From contig WRDG01000091.1 of assembly GCA_009783525.1 (NCBI GenBank), positions 1-8,265 of the forward strand: DNA of 8,265 bases. The letters run 5' to 3'. Source of the DNA: Defluviitaleaceae bacterium (lineage in GTDB: Bacteria > Bacillota > Clostridia > Lachnospirales > WQUN01). The notes below the pieces were generated by a model. The model ran no database searches. It was not told the DNA's origin and was given only the letters and a program-made list of their open reading frames with translations. Both the position numbers and the translations under genes were made by a program. Position 1 is the first letter of the stretch, and each line of letters opens with the position of its first letter. Below, piece by piece: positions 6,326 to 8,265 of this stretch.

Positions 6326-7488
6326 AGACCCTTTATGGTTTCGGTTACATACGCCGCAAACTCTGCGCCGGTCGCACCGTCCGGCCGGCCGTTGACAACC
6401 ATTTTCCATTCGGAAAAGCAGCAGATGTCAAGCGCCCTGTTGAAGCGCGCGGCTTCGTCCGTATAGCCAATATGGTTGAGCAGCATCGCCGCCGCTCTCA
6501 TGATGCTTGCCGGGTTTGCGTATTGAGCGCGGCCCTCGGTGACCATCCTTGGCGCGGAGCCGTGTATGGCTTCAAACATCGCGTAGCGCTTGCCGATGTT
6601 CGCGCTGCCCGCCGTCCCCACGCCGCCCTGAAACTCTGCGGCCTCGTCCGTTAAAATATCTCCGTAGAGGTTAGGCATGACAAGCACCTGGAACTGCGTG
6701 CGGCGCACCTCGTCGATCAAGATGGCGGTCATTATGTCTATGTATCTTTCGTCCGCCGTTATCTCCGGGTGCTCCGACGCAACTTCGTTAAATATTTTTA
6801 AAAAATTACCGTCGGTCGTTTTAATTACGTTCGCCTTCGTCACGGCCGTAACTTTCGTGCGGCCGTGTTTTTTTGCGTAGTCGAACGCCGCGCGTACGAT
6901 CCGCTCGCAGCCCTGCGCGGTCGCGACCGTAAAATCCACCGCGAGGTCCTCGTCTACGTTGATGCCCTTGCTTCCCACCGCGTACGCTCCCTCGGTGTTC
7001 TCGCGGAAAAATACCCAGTCGATGTTTTTTTCGGGTACGCGCACGGGACGCACGTTTGCGAACAGATCAAGCGCCTTGCGCATCGCCACGTTCGCGCTCT
7101 CAACGTTCGGCCACGGGTCGCCCGCCTGAGGCGTGGTCGTAGGCCCCTTTAGTATGACATGGTATTTTTTTATTTCGGCAAGCACGTCGTCCGGGATGGC
7201 CTTGTTTGCTTTAACCCTGTTTTCGATCGTAAGCCCTTCTATGTCGCTTAAAATAATTTTGCCGTATTTAATTTCCGGTTCCAGCAAATATTCCAGCACA
7301 CTGCGCGCAGCTTCGGTTATAGCCGGCCCTATGCCGTCGCCGCCGGCCACTCCTATTTTTATTAACGGCAAAGCCGAATAATCAATAAATTCAGAATCCT
7401 CCTTCATGCGCGCCACCCGTTCGTACTGCTCCGCAAGAAGCTTGCCGAAGTGCTCTTTCGCTTTTTCTATTTTATCTTTAAGATCCAC
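6322..7488 (-). CDS. icd: NAD(P)-dependent isocitrate dehydrogenase
   Basis: This 388-residue beta-decarboxylating dehydrogenase would convert isocitrate to 2-oxoglutarate and CO2. The substrate motif SANVAMR (131-137) has the Ser and Asn that mark isocitrate rather than 3-isopropylmalate enzymes. Other active-site residues are Arg147, Arg162 in RENTEG, Tyr169, Lys218, Asp251, Asp277 and Asp281. About 40 residues precede the first strand (IKIGVAGGDGIGP), longer than in many relatives. The adenosine-binding loop HGSAPRMVTEGRAQYANP (309-326) is about three residues longer than in E. coli Icd. It has Arg-Met where NADP enzymes have Lys-Tyr, so the cofactor is unclear. The start is GTG at 7488 without a recognisable ribosome-binding site; Met28 at 7407 is an alternative. 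It follows the citrate synthase gene by 78 nt and overlaps tmk by 4 nt. Confidence 0.9.
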   Translation of the reverse strand: MDLKDKIEKAKEHFGKLLAEQYERVARMKEDSEFIDYSALPLIKIGVAGGDGIGPAITEAARSVLEYLLEPEIKYGKIILSDIEGLTIENRVKANKAIPDDVLAEIKKYHVILKGPTTTPQAGDPWPNVESANVAMRKALDLFANVRPVRVPEKNIDWVFFRENTEGAYAVGSKGINVDEDLAVDFTVATAQGCERIVRAAFDYAKKHGRTKVTAVTKANVIKTTDGNFLKIFNEVASEHPEITADERYIDIMTAILIDEVRRTQFQVLVMPNLYGDILTDEAAEFQGGVGTAGSANIGKRYAMFEAIHGSAPRMVTEGRAQYANPASIMRAAAMLLNHIGYTDEAARFNRALDICCFSEWKMVVNGRPDGATGAEFAAYVTETIKGL

Positions 7489-7566
7489 TTTTTTACCGTT
7501 CGCGCCGTTTATAAACGATATAAAACGACCGCGCCTTTCTTATTTTTTTGCTTTTTATACCGTTTG
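7489..7566. other. Spacer between citrate synthase and icd with a 12-nt palindrome
   Basis: This gap contains the perfect palindrome CGTTTATAAACG (7506-7517) and two direct CGCGCC copies (7501-7506 and 7530-7535). It has A/T-rich flanks when read towards icd. No intrinsic terminator and no good sigma-A promoter are visible, so read-through from the citrate synthase gene into icd is likely. The palindrome could be an operator, but that is a guess. Confidence 0.45.
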
Positions 7567-8265
7567 TCATCCGCAAAAATTTTCTCCGAATATTTCGTTT
7601 GCAACGGCAGCCAGCTCGCCGTCCGAAATAATTGTCACGCGGCCCTCGTCATACTGCGCGTCGACCCATTCCTTCATTTTGACAACGAATGGGTGGCGCT
7701 TGTCAAGCGCCCCGCTGCCGTGCAGGCCGTAAAACGAATTGAGCCAGTAAGCGACTCCCGCAAGGCCGGACGTCTGCGAAACCGCGATGCGCCAAGGCCG
7801 GTTCAAAATTTTTTTCGTGTCGAATATATTGTAGATTTCTTCGTTTTTCATCATGCCGTCCGCGTGGATGCCCGCGCGCGTCATGTTAAAATTTTCGCCG
7901 ACGAACGGCGTCATGGGCGGGATAGTATAGCCTATTTCGTTTTTAAAATACTCCGCGAGCTCCGTGATTACATGCGGGTTCATGCCGTCTGTCGAGCCGC
8001 GCATTTGGGCGTATTCTACGACCATCGCCTCAAGCGGCGTGTTGCCCGTCCGCTCCCCTATCCCGAACAGCGACGCGTTCACCGCGCTCGCGCCGTACAG
8101 CCACGCATGGGCTGCGTTTGCAACAGCCCTGTAAAAATCGTTGTGCCCGTGCCATTCGAGAAGTTCGTTCGGCACATTGGCATGGTGCGTGAGCCCGTGA
8201 ATGATCCCGTGTACGCTTCGCGGCAGCACCGCGCCCGGATACGTCACGCCGTAGCCCAGCGTGTC
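7567..8265 (-). CDS. Probable Re-citrate synthase (isopropylmalate/homocitrate synthase family), C-terminal part
   Basis: The frame stays open to the right edge (DTLGYGVTYPGA...), so the first part of the gene is outside the window; 232 residues are visible. The TIM-barrel acyltransferase signature includes WHGHND (38-43 of the visible part), AWLYGASAVNASLFGIGERTGN (54-75) and a following PLEAMV. The metal-binding His pair is His39 and His41. The HGHNDFY and AWLYG wording resembles clostridial Re-citrate synthases such as that of Clostridium kluyveri more than LeuA. These enzymes condense oxaloacetate and acetyl-CoA with Re stereochemistry in strict anaerobes. The isocitrate dehydrogenase directly downstream supports a citrate role. 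Homocitrate or 2-isopropylmalate synthase remain possible, because sequence alone separates these poorly. Confidence 0.78.
   Translation of the reverse strand, partial: DTLGYGVTYPGAVLPRSVHGIIHGLTHHANVPNELLEWHGHNDFYRAVANAAHAWLYGASAVNASLFGIGERTGNTPLEAMVVEYAQMRGSTDGMNPHVITELAEYFKNEIGYTIPPMTPFVGENFNMTRAGIHADGMMKNEEIYNIFDTKKILNRPWRIAVSQTSGLAGVAYWLNSFYGLHGSGALDKRHPFVVKMKEWVDAQYDEGRVTIISDGELAAVANEIFGENFCG

Noticed and set aside
6326..6409. Longer tmk starting at an ATG at 6409
   Set aside because: The extra residues are an out-of-frame reading of icd, and the family N-terminus (ARFIVFEGLDGSGKS) begins right after the GTG at 6325.
6322..7488. 3-isopropylmalate dehydrogenase (LeuB)
   Set aside because: The SxNVxxR motif at residues 131-137 is that of isocitrate dehydrogenases; LeuB enzymes have a different, Leu-rich motif there.
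1..8265. A novel defence, mobile or biosynthetic system
   Set aside because: Every substantial frame belongs to a housekeeping or widespread family; no transposase, integrase, toxin-antitoxin pair, CRISPR array or reverse transcriptase is visible.

Overview
The window looks like ordinary chromosome from an anaerobic bacterium of the Firmicutes (Bacillota), perhaps a clostridial or Negativicutes-type lineage. Four things suggest this: the dnaG-rpoD-Nif3 gene order, a short SigA-like RpoD, a DUF5721 gene (a family I associate with clostridia), and a Re-citrate-synthase-type gene beside isocitrate dehydrogenase. Coding DNA is of roughly balanced GC, with A- and T-rich gaps between genes. Four of the seven complete genes appear to start at GTG or TTG. 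I see no mobile element, CRISPR array, tRNA or rRNA, and no clear sign of horizontal transfer.

Left part (1-1109, minus strand). The N-terminal third of HtpG (Hsp90) runs off the left edge. Upstream of it lies a DUF5721 gene that ends inside its own intrinsic terminator. The htpG promoter starts right where that terminator's T-tract ends.

Centre (1260-5013, plus strand). The macromolecular-synthesis operon consists of dnaG (primase), rpoD (primary sigma factor) and a Nif3/YqfO-like metal-binding protein. The genes are 5 and 11 nt apart and end at a strong bidirectional terminator. Just upstream of dnaG is an exact match to the Bacillus sigma-H promoter consensus. This recalls the sigma-H promoter of the B. 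subtilis sigA operon.

Right part (5020-8265, all minus strand). A small three-segment membrane protein (DUF4234) has its own near-consensus sigma-A promoter and shares the terminator with the Nif3 gene. Further right is a convergent gene set read leftwards: the C-terminal part of a probable Re-citrate synthase, then NAD(P)-isocitrate dehydrogenase, then thymidylate kinase. The kinase start codon overlaps the dehydrogenase stop codon. The first two enzymes fit an oxidative branch from oxaloacetate and acetyl-CoA to 2-oxoglutarate, and so to glutamate, with aconitase expected outside the window.

No new multi-gene system is evident. The observations most worth a second look are the sigma-H-like promoter, the icd-tmk overlap, the internal duplication in the DUF4234 gene, and the unusual cofactor loop of the isocitrate dehydrogenase.
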